Assembly: GCA_017882835.1 (NCBI GenBank)
Contig: JADGOU010000097.1
Span: 1-8,943, forward strand
Reading direction: 5' to 3'
Source of the DNA: Frankiaceae bacterium
GTDB lineage: Bacteria; Actinomycetota; Actinomycetes; JADGOU01
Length of the DNA: 8,943 nucleotides
This document shows, piece by piece, positions 1 through 5,432 of the stretch (position 1 is the stretch's first letter; the number at the start of each line of letters is the position of its first letter). A program made the translations under genes and the position numbers. Below the pieces are notes generated by a model. The model was given only the letters and a program-made list of their open reading frames with translations. It was not told the origin of the DNA and did no database searches.

Positions 1-61
1 CGGCTGCCATCGGGCGGAGTGCGTTCGTGTTAAGTGATCAGGGTGGCGGGGGGACTAACCG

Positions 62-1471
62 GTGCGGAGCATGACTCTCGGCTTCCCGCCGTGGCGCCGT
101 GAGGCACTGCGCACGACGCTGTGGGTTGTTCCGTCGGGTTTGCTTGTCGCTGCGGTCGCACTGTTCGCCGTGACCTACCACGTTGACTATCGAGTGTATG
201 ACGGCGCAACCTCGTTGCCGTCGTGGGTGCGGATTGAGAGCCCTGACGGCGCGCGGCAGCTGTTGAGCGCGCTCGCCGCCGGGGTCATCACCGTGCTCGG
301 TGTCGTGTTCTCGGTGACGATCGTCGCGCTCACGCTCGCGTCGCAGCAGTTCGGCCCGCGAATGCTGCGCAACTTCACCAGGGACCTCGGTACCCAGACC
401 ACGCTGGGCAGCTTCGTAGCGACGTTCGTCTTCGCGCTGCTGACGCTGGGCACGATCGGCGGGGGAAATCGGCCCGAGACGTTCGTCCCGCAGATATCAG
501 TGACCGTGGCGCTTGTGCTGGTCTTCGCCAACGTCCTAGTCCTGATCTACTTCATCCATCACATCACCGTCTCCATCCAGCTACCCAGCGTGATCTCGGC
601 TATCGCCGGTAGTTTGTCGAAGGCCATCGACCTTCAGTTCCCCTTGGCGCCTGAGCCGGGGGCGCAGCGGATCTGGGCGACCGGTCGATCAGTGACGAAC
701 CTACGGGAGTTGCTGGGTAGCGAGGGGTCAGTCGTGACCGCGACGAAGAGCGGATACCTGCAGTTCGTGGGTTACGAGCGTTTGGTCGGGATCGCCGCCA
801 AACACGACACCGTCGTGCAGTTGCTGCATCGGCCCGGTCATTTCGTTACCCACGGCCTTCCTTTGGCCCGCATCTGGCCCCCCGCGCCTGCTCACGAGGT
901 CGGCGCCGCCCTGGGCCGCGCCCACGTCACAGGTCCGCATCGCACACTGGACCAGGATCCAGTCTTCGCGATCGATCAACTCGTCGAGATCGCCATCCGG
1001 GCGCTATCACCCGCGGTGAACGACACGTTCACGGCACTGACCTGCATCGACTGGCTGGCTGATGGCCTGTGCACCATATCGGAGCGGGACATACCCGATG
1101 GGGTTCATCGTGACCTCAGCGGTGCGGTGCGGGTCGTCGAGCTCGGCCCGAGCTATCCGCGAATGCTTAACAGGGCCTATGACAAGATCCGCCAAGCGGG
1201 TGCGGAGATGCCCGCGGTCGCGATCAGACTGATGGAAAGCCTGGGCAAGGTGCTCGCCTACACCCGAGATGAAGCGCAGCGCACGGCGCTGTTACGGCAA
1301 GCCCAAATGATCTGGCGCGCAAGCCAGGCCGGCATTCGCGAGCAGGAGGACCTCCTGGAGGTCCGTCGTCGGTATGACCTGCTCACTACAGCACTGACAA
1401 GCTCGCGGAACGCGCCGCGAAGGGCCGGCCCAGTTCAAGCCGGGCCCTCGGGGCTCGCCACCCGTCCCTAG
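62..1471 (+). CDS. DUF2254 family predicted membrane protein
   Basis: A 469-residue protein that matches what I know of the DUF2254 family; its biochemical function is unknown. Four hydrophobic segments are visible at about residues 18-38, 68-92, 115-133 and 145-166, followed by a long soluble C-terminal part. Family-like motifs are QQFGPRMLRNF (95-105), LGSFVATFVFALLTL (115-129), FIHHITVSIQ (164-173), GYLQ (231-234), and the strongly conserved block with RTLDQD (294-299), QLVEIAIRALSPAVND (306-321) and CIDWL (328-332). The last 25 residues are low-complexity Ala/Pro/Arg/Gly. I chose GTG 62 because a purine-rich GGGGGGA lies about 7 nt upstream (48-54); ATG 71 is the alternative and would remove three residues. 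The gene converges on the orphan kdpA and overlaps it by 4 nt. Whether it has any role in K+ homeostasis is not shown by the sequence. Family assignment is confident, function is not. Confidence 0.88.
   Translation: MRSMTLGFPPWRREALRTTLWVVPSGLLVAAVALFAVTYHVDYRVYDGATSLPSWVRIESPDGARQLLSALAAGVITVLGVVFSVTIVALTLASQQFGPRMLRNFTRDLGTQTTLGSFVATFVFALLTLGTIGGGNRPETFVPQISVTVALVLVFANVLVLIYFIHHITVSIQLPSVISAIAGSLSKAIDLQFPLAPEPGAQRIWATGRSVTNLRELLGSEGSVVTATKSGYLQFVGYERLVGIAAKHDTVVQLLHRPGHFVTHGLPLARIWPPAPAHEVGAALGRAHVTGPHRTLDQDPVFAIDQLVEIAIRALSPAVNDTFTALTCIDWLADGLCTISERDIPDGVHRDLSGAVRVVELGPSYPRMLNRAYDKIRQAGAEMPAVAIRLMESLGKVLAYTRDEAQRTALLRQAQMIWRASQAGIREQEDLLEVRRRYDLLTTALTSSRNAPRRAGPVQAGPSGLATRP
1421..1448. terminator. 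Possible hairpin terminator between convergent genes
   Basis: An imperfect inverted repeat: AGGGCCGGC (1421-1429) pairs with GCCGGGCCCT (1439-1448), giving a 9-bp stem with one bulged G and a 9-nt loop. It lies inside the last codons of the DUF2254 gene and about 20 nt beyond the stop codon of the minus-strand kdpA, where a terminator for that gene would be expected. Neither side has a T-tract, so it is not a classic intrinsic terminator. In a genome this GC-rich such a stem could occur by chance. Confidence 0.25.
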
Positions 1472-3117
1472 TGCAAGGCATCGGCGAGTGGGCCGAGAGC
1501 CAGCGTGGGGAGGAAGGACAGGAGGCTCATCAACACGGCGGTGGCGGTGATGAAGGCGACGAAGAACGGGGTATGCGTCGCCAGGGTGCCGCGGCTGGCT
1601 GGACGGATGCCCTGGCGAGCAAACGCCCCGGCGAGGGCCAGCACGAAGATCATCGGTAGGTAGCGGCCAGCGAGCATCGTGACACCGAGCGCAGTGTTGT
1701 AGAAGGTGGTGTCTGCGTTCAACCCAGCGAAGGCACTGCCGTTGGAGTTCGCCGCCGACGTGAAGGCGTAGAGCGGTTCGGCCAGGCCGTGGGGGCCGGT
1801 ATTGAGCAGCCCGGCCCGGCCGGCGGGCAGCGCCAGTGCCAGCGCGGTGCCGATGAGCACGGTGGCGGGCAGGGCCAGTGCGTACAGGGCAATGAAGGTG
1901 ATCTCTCGTTGCCGAACTTGTTTCCCCAGGTATTCGGGCGTGCGCCCGACGAGCAGGCCACCGAGGAAGACGGCGACCAGCGCCGTCATCAGCAGCCCGT
2001 ACAGGCCGGAGCCGCCGCCGCCGGGGCTGATCTCGCCGAGCATCATGTTGGCCATCAACACCCCGCCGCCGAGGCTGGTGAACGAGTCGTAGCTGGCGTC
2101 GGCAGCGCCGTCGGCGGTGGCGGTGGCGGTGGCTCCGAACAGGGTGGAGGCGGGGATGCCGATTCGGGTTTCGGTGCCTTCGGTGGCGGCGCCGACCGCG
2201 GTCGGCACGGTGCCGTGGTGACCAGCTTGGGCGGCATTGGCGGTGGTGAGGGCGACGGCGAACAGCAGTCCGGCGACGGCGGCCAGGGCCCAACCCTGCC
2301 GCCGGTCGCCGACCATGACCCCGTAGGCACGGGGAAACGCCGACGGAATCAGCAGCATCAGCACGATTTCGATCAGGTTGGACAGGCCGCTGGGGTTCTC
2401 GAAGGGGTGCGCCGAGTTGGCGTTGAACGCGCCGCCGCCATCGCCGCTGAGCAGCTTCACCGGTTCCCAGCTGGCCACCGGTCCGCCGATCAGCGGCTGC
2501 CGGATCCCGGCCAGCCCGGTGGCGCTGTGCGCCGGTCCCAGGTTTTGCACGACACCGCAGGCGAGCAGGGCCAGCCCGCCGAGCAGCGCCAGTGGTACCG
2601 CGACGCGAAGGCAGCCGCGGGTGAGGTCGACCCAGAAGTTGCCGACCCGGTCGGTGTTGCGGCGAGTGAGGCCGCGGACCAGCGCGACCGCGGCCGCCAT
2701 GCCGACCGCCAGGGAGAGGAACGCCTGGGTGCCGAGGCCGACGGCGAGCGCGGTGTGGCCGAGGGTGGATTCGCCGGAGTAGGACTGCCAGCTGGTGTTG
2801 GTGGTGAAGCTGACCGCCGTGTCGAAGGCGAGTGCCGGGCTCATTCCGGGGTGGCCGAGGGAATAGGGCAGGTGCCCCTGCAACCGCAGCAGCAGGTAGA
2901 GCGCTCCGACGCCCACCGCGCTGAACGCCAACAGCGAGGTCAGGTAGACCGGCCACCGTTGGTCGGCTTCCGGGTCGATGCGTCCCAGCCGGAAGATCAG
3001 CATCTCCACCCGCCCGTGCGCGGAGGCGGTGTAGACCCGGGCGAGGTAGTTGCCCAGGGGAACGTGGAGCACGGCCAGTACTCCCACCACCAGCAGAACC
3101 TGCCCGGCCGGGCTCAC
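1468..3117 (-). CDS. kdpA: Orphan second KdpA (potassium-binding subunit paralogue)
   Basis: A full-length 549-residue KdpA homologue, the size of typical KdpA, encoded opposite to the main kdp operon with no kdpB, kdpC or kdpF beside it. KdpA is the membrane subunit that binds and selects K+ through four pore loops. All four are recognisable: TTNTSWQSYSGE (105-116), GDGGGAFNANSAHPFENP (225-242), GEISPGGGGSGLYG (361-374) and FTSAANSNGSAFAG (452-465). Against the operon KdpA these carry Asn to Ser (109), Thr-Asn to Gly-Asp (225-226), Phe to Ala (230) and Asn to Ser (458). The frame is intact with many membrane segments, so it does not look like a pseudogene. The start is GTG at 3115-3117, fitting the usual KdpA N-terminus; no strong Shine-Dalgarno is seen. 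KdpA does not pump by itself, so this copy may assemble with the operon's KdpB/C or act differently; that is inference. Confidence 0.92.
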   Translation of the reverse strand: MSPAGQVLLVVGVLAVLHVPLGNYLARVYTASAHGRVEMLIFRLGRIDPEADQRWPVYLTSLLAFSAVGVGALYLLLRLQGHLPYSLGHPGMSPALAFDTAVSFTTNTSWQSYSGESTLGHTALAVGLGTQAFLSLAVGMAAAVALVRGLTRRNTDRVGNFWVDLTRGCLRVAVPLALLGGLALLACGVVQNLGPAHSATGLAGIRQPLIGGPVASWEPVKLLSGDGGGAFNANSAHPFENPSGLSNLIEIVLMLLIPSAFPRAYGVMVGDRRQGWALAAVAGLLFAVALTTANAAQAGHHGTVPTAVGAATEGTETRIGIPASTLFGATATATADGAADASYDSFTSLGGGVLMANMMLGEISPGGGGSGLYGLLMTALVAVFLGGLLVGRTPEYLGKQVRQREITFIALYALALPATVLIGTALALALPAGRAGLLNTGPHGLAEPLYAFTSAANSNGSAFAGLNADTTFYNTALGVTMLAGRYLPMIFVLALAGAFARQGIRPASRGTLATHTPFFVAFITATAVLMSLLSFLPTLALGPLADALH

Positions 3118-3123
3118 CGACCG

Positions 3124-3141
3124 CCGCCGGTCTGTCGGCGG
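3124..3141 (-). other. Hairpin over the orphan kdpA ribosome-binding region
   Basis: CCGCCG (3124-3129) and CGGCGG (3136-3141) form a 6-bp GC stem with a 6-nt loop. On the minus strand the hairpin starts 6 nt upstream of the GTG start of the orphan kdpA, covering the place where a ribosome-binding site would sit. It could limit translation of that gene, but a short GC stem in a GC-rich genome may be accidental. Confidence 0.3.
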
Positions 3142-3215
3142 TGATCAGGGCTGCAGCGCAGGGGTGCTGGCACGGCGGGCTCCGTCGGACGGCGGTGGTG
3201 GTGGCCGGGTGGCCG

Positions 3216-3245
3216 GGTGGCCGGCAGTGAACCCTGCCGGCCACC
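3216..3245. other. Perfect 12-bp inverted repeat (strong hairpin)
   Basis: GGTGGCCGGCAG (3216-3227) and CTGCCGGCCACC (3234-3245) are exact reverse complements separated by the 6-nt loop TGAACC. This is the strongest stem in the window. It lies about 100 nt upstream of the orphan kdpA start, in its probable 5' leader, and also upstream of the phased repeats that precede the kdp operon. There is no T-tract on either side. It could be a leader RNA structure, a protein-binding palindrome, or a remnant of a repeat; the sequence does not decide. Confidence 0.5.
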
Positions 3246-3282
3246 GGGCGGCTCGCCCCCTGACGCCATCCTTACTGGATCC

Positions 3283-3305
3283 GCACGCCGCGCAAGCGGC
3301 CGTGC
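3283..3305. other. Hairpin with GCAA tetraloop
   Basis: GCAC plus GCCGC (3283-3291) pairs with GCGGC (3296-3300) and GTGC (3302-3305) around a GCAA loop at 3292-3295, giving 9 bp with a single bulged C at 3301. GCAA belongs to the stable GNRA tetraloop class when read on the plus strand; on the minus strand the loop reads TTGC, which is not GNRA. Smaller stems lie just before it at 3246-3258 (GGGCG/CGCCC) and 3268-3280 (ATCC/GGAT), and another after it at 3329-3344 (ACGAG/CTCGT). Confidence 0.35.
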
Positions 3306-3369
3306 TTGCGCCACTGACGTTCGGCGGGACGAGCCAGCACTCGTGATGTTCCCTGCCCATGGTCATCGG

Positions 3370-3413
3370 CCGTTAGGAATCCGTTAGGACGGCGTGAGGA
3401 TTCCGTCAGGATT
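3370..3413. promoter_or_regulatory. Four 11-bp-phased direct repeats, candidate KdpE operator
   Basis: Four related 9-mers begin at exactly 11-bp intervals: CCGTTAGGA (3370), CCGTTAGGA (3381), GCGTGAGGA (3392) and CCGTCAGGA (3403); the last two are each followed by TT. Copies one and two are identical, copy three differs at two positions and copy four at one. Direct repeats spaced at 11 bp, so on the same helical face, are the known binding mode of OmpR/PhoB-family response regulators, and KdpE belongs to that family. The array sits about 105 bp upstream of the first operon gene and about 250 bp from the orphan kdpA start, so it could serve one or both divergent units. Its assignment to KdpE is inferred from location and geometry; another OmpR-family regulator is possible. 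Confidence 0.65.
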
Positions 3414-3518
3414 TCTCAGAGCGCCGACCGGCCCGGTTGACTGCAACTGGCCGCGCATCAGCGGCGCACCGCCTGCCGTCGGCAGCCGGTGACAAGCCGG
3501 CTGGGTGAGGGGGACCTT

Positions 3519-3602
3519 GTGGCCGATCTGCTGTTCGTGTTGCTCACGATCGCGGTCTTTGCGGTGTTGGCCGTGGTAGCTCGAGGAGTGGAACGGCTGT
3601 GA
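3519..3602 (+). CDS. Small membrane peptide at head of kdp operon
   Basis: A 27-residue reading frame with GTG start, preceded by a good purine-rich ribosome site (GAGGGGGA, 3507-3514). The translation is almost entirely one hydrophobic helix (residues 4-20, beginning ADLLFVLLTIAVF) followed by a charged tail ARGVERL. Its stop codon overlaps the GTG start of kdpF by four bases (GTGA), which points to translational coupling. I recall similar short membrane peptides directly upstream of kdpF in other actinobacterial kdp operons, but no function is established. It may be a second KdpF-like stabilising peptide of the pump; that is inference from position and topology. Confidence 0.65.
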   Translation: MADLLFVLLTIAVFAVLAVVARGVERL

Positions 3603-3688
3603 ACGCCGAGAACCTGGTCGGCTTGGTGCTGGCCGTCGCGCTGGTGGTGTTCCTCGTGGTCGCGCTGCTGTTCCCGGAGCGCTTCTGA
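3599..3688 (+). CDS. kdpF: KdpF, small stabilising subunit of the Kdp K+ pump
   Basis: A 29-residue single-span membrane peptide. The sequence begins MNAENLVGLVLAV, continues as a hydrophobic helix to about residue 24 and ends with LLFPERF, the typical KdpF ending. KdpF is known to sit against KdpA and stabilise the KdpFABC complex, although it is not essential for transport in all species. The GTG start overlaps the stop of the preceding peptide gene by four bases; an AGGAG ribosome site lies at 3584-3588, 10 nt before the start. The gene is followed by 76 bp before kdpA, long compared with the other operon joints. Confidence 0.88.
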   Translation: MNAENLVGLVLAVALVVFLVVALLFPERF

Positions 3689-3768
3689 TGCACCTACTAA
3701 TCATCCCCGGGCCCCGGGCGGCACCGCTGGTTCGGCTGCGCATCGGGCGACAGGAGCGGAAGTCGTGA
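3688..3768 (+). CDS. Possible 26-codon bridging ORF between kdpF and kdpA
   Basis: An ATG shares its A with the kdpF stop codon, and the frame ends in a TGA that overlaps the kdpA GTG (GTGA). The predicted peptide (starts MHLLIIPGPR, ends RQERKS) is basic, has no membrane segment and resembles nothing I recognise. Because both ends are overlapped, it could couple translation of kdpA to kdpF. However, kdpA has its own AGGAG site at 3752-3756, and a frame this short may be chance. The stretch also contains a tandem CCCCGGG duplication (3705-3718). Confidence 0.25.
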   Translation: MHLLIIPGPRAAPLVRLRIGRQERKS

Positions 3769-5432
3769 ACACCACCACTGCCGGAATGGTCTTCGTCGCG
3801 ACCCTGGCGGTCGCCCTGATTGCGACCTACCGGCCGTTGGGCGACTACATGGCCCGGGTCTACACCTCGACCCACCACAGCCGGGTGGAGCGGGCGCTGT
3901 ACCGGGTGGGGGGAATCGACCCCGATGCCGACCAGACCTGGGGCACCTACCTGCGGTCGGTGCTCGCCTTCTCCGGCGTCTCCGTGCTCTTCCTCTACCT
4001 GTTCCTGCGGGTGCAGCACTGGCACCTGTTCGGCCATCCGTACGCGGTTCCGCAGATGTCGGCGCACCAGTCCTTCAACACCGCCGCGAGCTTCGTCACC
4101 AACACGAACTGGCAGTCCTACTCCGGCGAGTCCGCGCTCGGCTACGTCGTCCAGATGGCCGGGTTGGCGGTGCAGAACTTCCTCTCCGCCGCGGTCGGGA
4201 TGGCTGTCGTCATCGCGCTGGTGCGCGGGTTCGCCCGGCACCGGACCGACCGGCTGGGCAACTTCTGGGTCGACCTGACCCGCACCTGCCTGCGCATCCT
4301 GCTCCCCATCACCGCCCTGGCCGCGGTGGTACTCGTCGCCGGCGGCGCCGTGCAGAACTTCCACGGCTACCGCCCCGTCACCGGCCTGGCCGGCGGCTCG
4401 CAGAGCCTGCCCGGCGGTCCGGTCGCCAGCCAGGAAGTCATCAAAGAGCTCGGGACCAACGGCGGTGGCTTCTTCAACGCCAACTCCGCGCACCCGTTCG
4501 AGAACCCGACGGTGTGGACGAACTGGCTGGAGATCTACCTGATACTCGCGATCGGGTTCTCCCTGCCGCGCACGTTCGGCCGGCTCGTCGGGGACAAGCG
4601 GCAGGGGCTGGCGATCGTCGCCGTGATGGGCCTGCTCATCGTCGGCAGCGCGGTGCTGGCCGAGACCGGCCAGGCCGTGCACCACGGCACCGTGCCGGTC
4701 GCCGTCGGCGCGGCCACCGAAGGCACCGAGACCCGCCTCGGGGTGCCGGACTCCGCCGCCTTCGCGACGGCCACCACCATGACCTCGACCGGGGCGGTGG
4801 ACAGCGCCCACGACTCCTACACCAGCCTCGGTGGCGCCGTGACGCTGCTGGACATGATGTTCGGCGAGATCGCGCCGGGCGGCACCGGCTCGGGCCTCTA
4901 CGGCATCCTGGTCCTCGCCGTGCTCAGCGTCTTCGTCGCCGGCCTGATGGTGGGGCGGACCCCGGAGTACCTGGGGAAGAAGATCGCCGGCCGGGAGGTG
5001 AAGCTCGCCTCCCTGTATCTGCTGACCACGCCGACGCTGGTCCTGGTGGGCACCGCGCTGGCGATGGCCCTGCCCGGTGAGCGCGCCGCGATGGCCAACG
5101 CCGGCCCGCACGGCCTGTCCGAGGTGCTCTACGCCTTCACCTCGGCGGCGAACAACAACGGCTCGGCGTTCGCCGGCCTGGCGGTGAACACCGCCTGGTA
5201 CAACACCGCGCTCGGGGTCGTGATGCTGCTCGGGCGGCTGCTGCCCATGATCTTCGTCCTCGGCCTGGCCGGGTCGCTCGCTCGGCAGCGCGCGGTCCCG
5301 GCCTCGGCCGGAACCCTGCCGACCCACCGGTTGCAGTTCGTCGGCCTGCTGACCGGCGTGACGCTCATCGTGGTCGCCCTCACCTACTTCCCGGCGCTCG
5401 CGCTGGGGCCGCTGGCGGAAGGTCTGCACTGA
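3765..5432 (+). CDS. kdpA: KdpA, potassium-binding and channel subunit
   Basis: A 555-residue polytopic membrane protein, normal KdpA length. KdpA takes up K+ from outside through a filter related to K+ channels and passes it along an internal tunnel to KdpB. The four filter loops are intact and canonical: VTNTNWQSYSGE (111-122), GTNGGGFFNANSAHPFENP (230-248), GEIAPGGTGSGLYG (367-380) and FTSAANNNGSAFAG (458-471). The N-terminus has the familiar RPLGDYMARVYT (23-34). The GTG start is supported by AGGAG at 3752-3756, 8 nt upstream; the first internal ATG would cut into the first membrane helix. The stop codon overlaps the kdpB ATG by one base. This is the functional partner of the adjacent kdpB and kdpC; the paralogue at 1468-3117 is clearly more divergent in the filter. 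Confidence 0.97.
   Translation: MNTTTAGMVFVATLAVALIATYRPLGDYMARVYTSTHHSRVERALYRVGGIDPDADQTWGTYLRSVLAFSGVSVLFLYLFLRVQHWHLFGHPYAVPQMSAHQSFNTAASFVTNTNWQSYSGESALGYVVQMAGLAVQNFLSAAVGMAVVIALVRGFARHRTDRLGNFWVDLTRTCLRILLPITALAAVVLVAGGAVQNFHGYRPVTGLAGGSQSLPGGPVASQEVIKELGTNGGGFFNANSAHPFENPTVWTNWLEIYLILAIGFSLPRTFGRLVGDKRQGLAIVAVMGLLIVGSAVLAETGQAVHHGTVPVAVGAATEGTETRLGVPDSAAFATATTMTSTGAVDSAHDSYTSLGGAVTLLDMMFGEIAPGGTGSGLYGILVLAVLSVFVAGLMVGRTPEYLGKKIAGREVKLASLYLLTTPTLVLVGTALAMALPGERAAMANAGPHGLSEVLYAFTSAANNNGSAFAGLAVNTAWYNTALGVVMLLGRLLPMIFVLGLAGSLARQRAVPASAGTLPTHRLQFVGLLTGVTLIVVALTYFPALALGPLAEGLH

Larger units (their letters stand above)
3118..3518. other. Divergent intergenic region between orphan kdpA and kdp operon
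   Basis: About 400 bp separate the GTG of the minus-strand kdpA from the first small gene of the plus-strand operon. No convincing protein-coding frame was found here: the open frames present are low-complexity Pro/Arg/Ala with no ribosome site. The region should contain the promoters of both transcription units. It holds a run of hairpins from 3124 to 3344 and an array of four 11-bp-phased direct repeats at 3370-3413. A TTGACT hexamer at 3437-3442 could be a -35 box, but no convincing -10 hexamer follows at 16-18 nt, so no promoter is called. Confidence 0.6.

Noticed and set aside
1789..3144. Plus-strand open frame of 451 codons antisense to the orphan kdpA
   Set aside because: Gly/Gln/Glu/Arg-rich with no domain; shadow of the KdpA frame.
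1292..3244. Long minus-strand open frame of 650 codons across the orphan kdpA
   Set aside because: Its product is Arg/Pro/Ala low-complexity with no recognisable domain, while the other minus-strand frame gives a clean KdpA. It is a shadow frame typical of GC-rich DNA.
3216..3305. ydaO/yuaA c-di-AMP riboswitch
   Set aside because: The biology would fit, but I could not recognise its conserved core and the stems are local hairpins rather than its pseudo-twofold fold. A covariance search would decide.
3145..3366. Minus-strand 73-codon frame in the intergenic region, starting right beside the phased repeats
   Set aside because: No ribosome-binding site, no hydrophobic or conserved segment, and a proline-rich tail; it is more likely untranslated leader of the orphan kdpA.
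3437..3465. TTGACT as a -35 box for the kdp operon
   Set aside because: No AT-containing -10 hexamer at the proper distance; kept only as a note in the intergenic entry.
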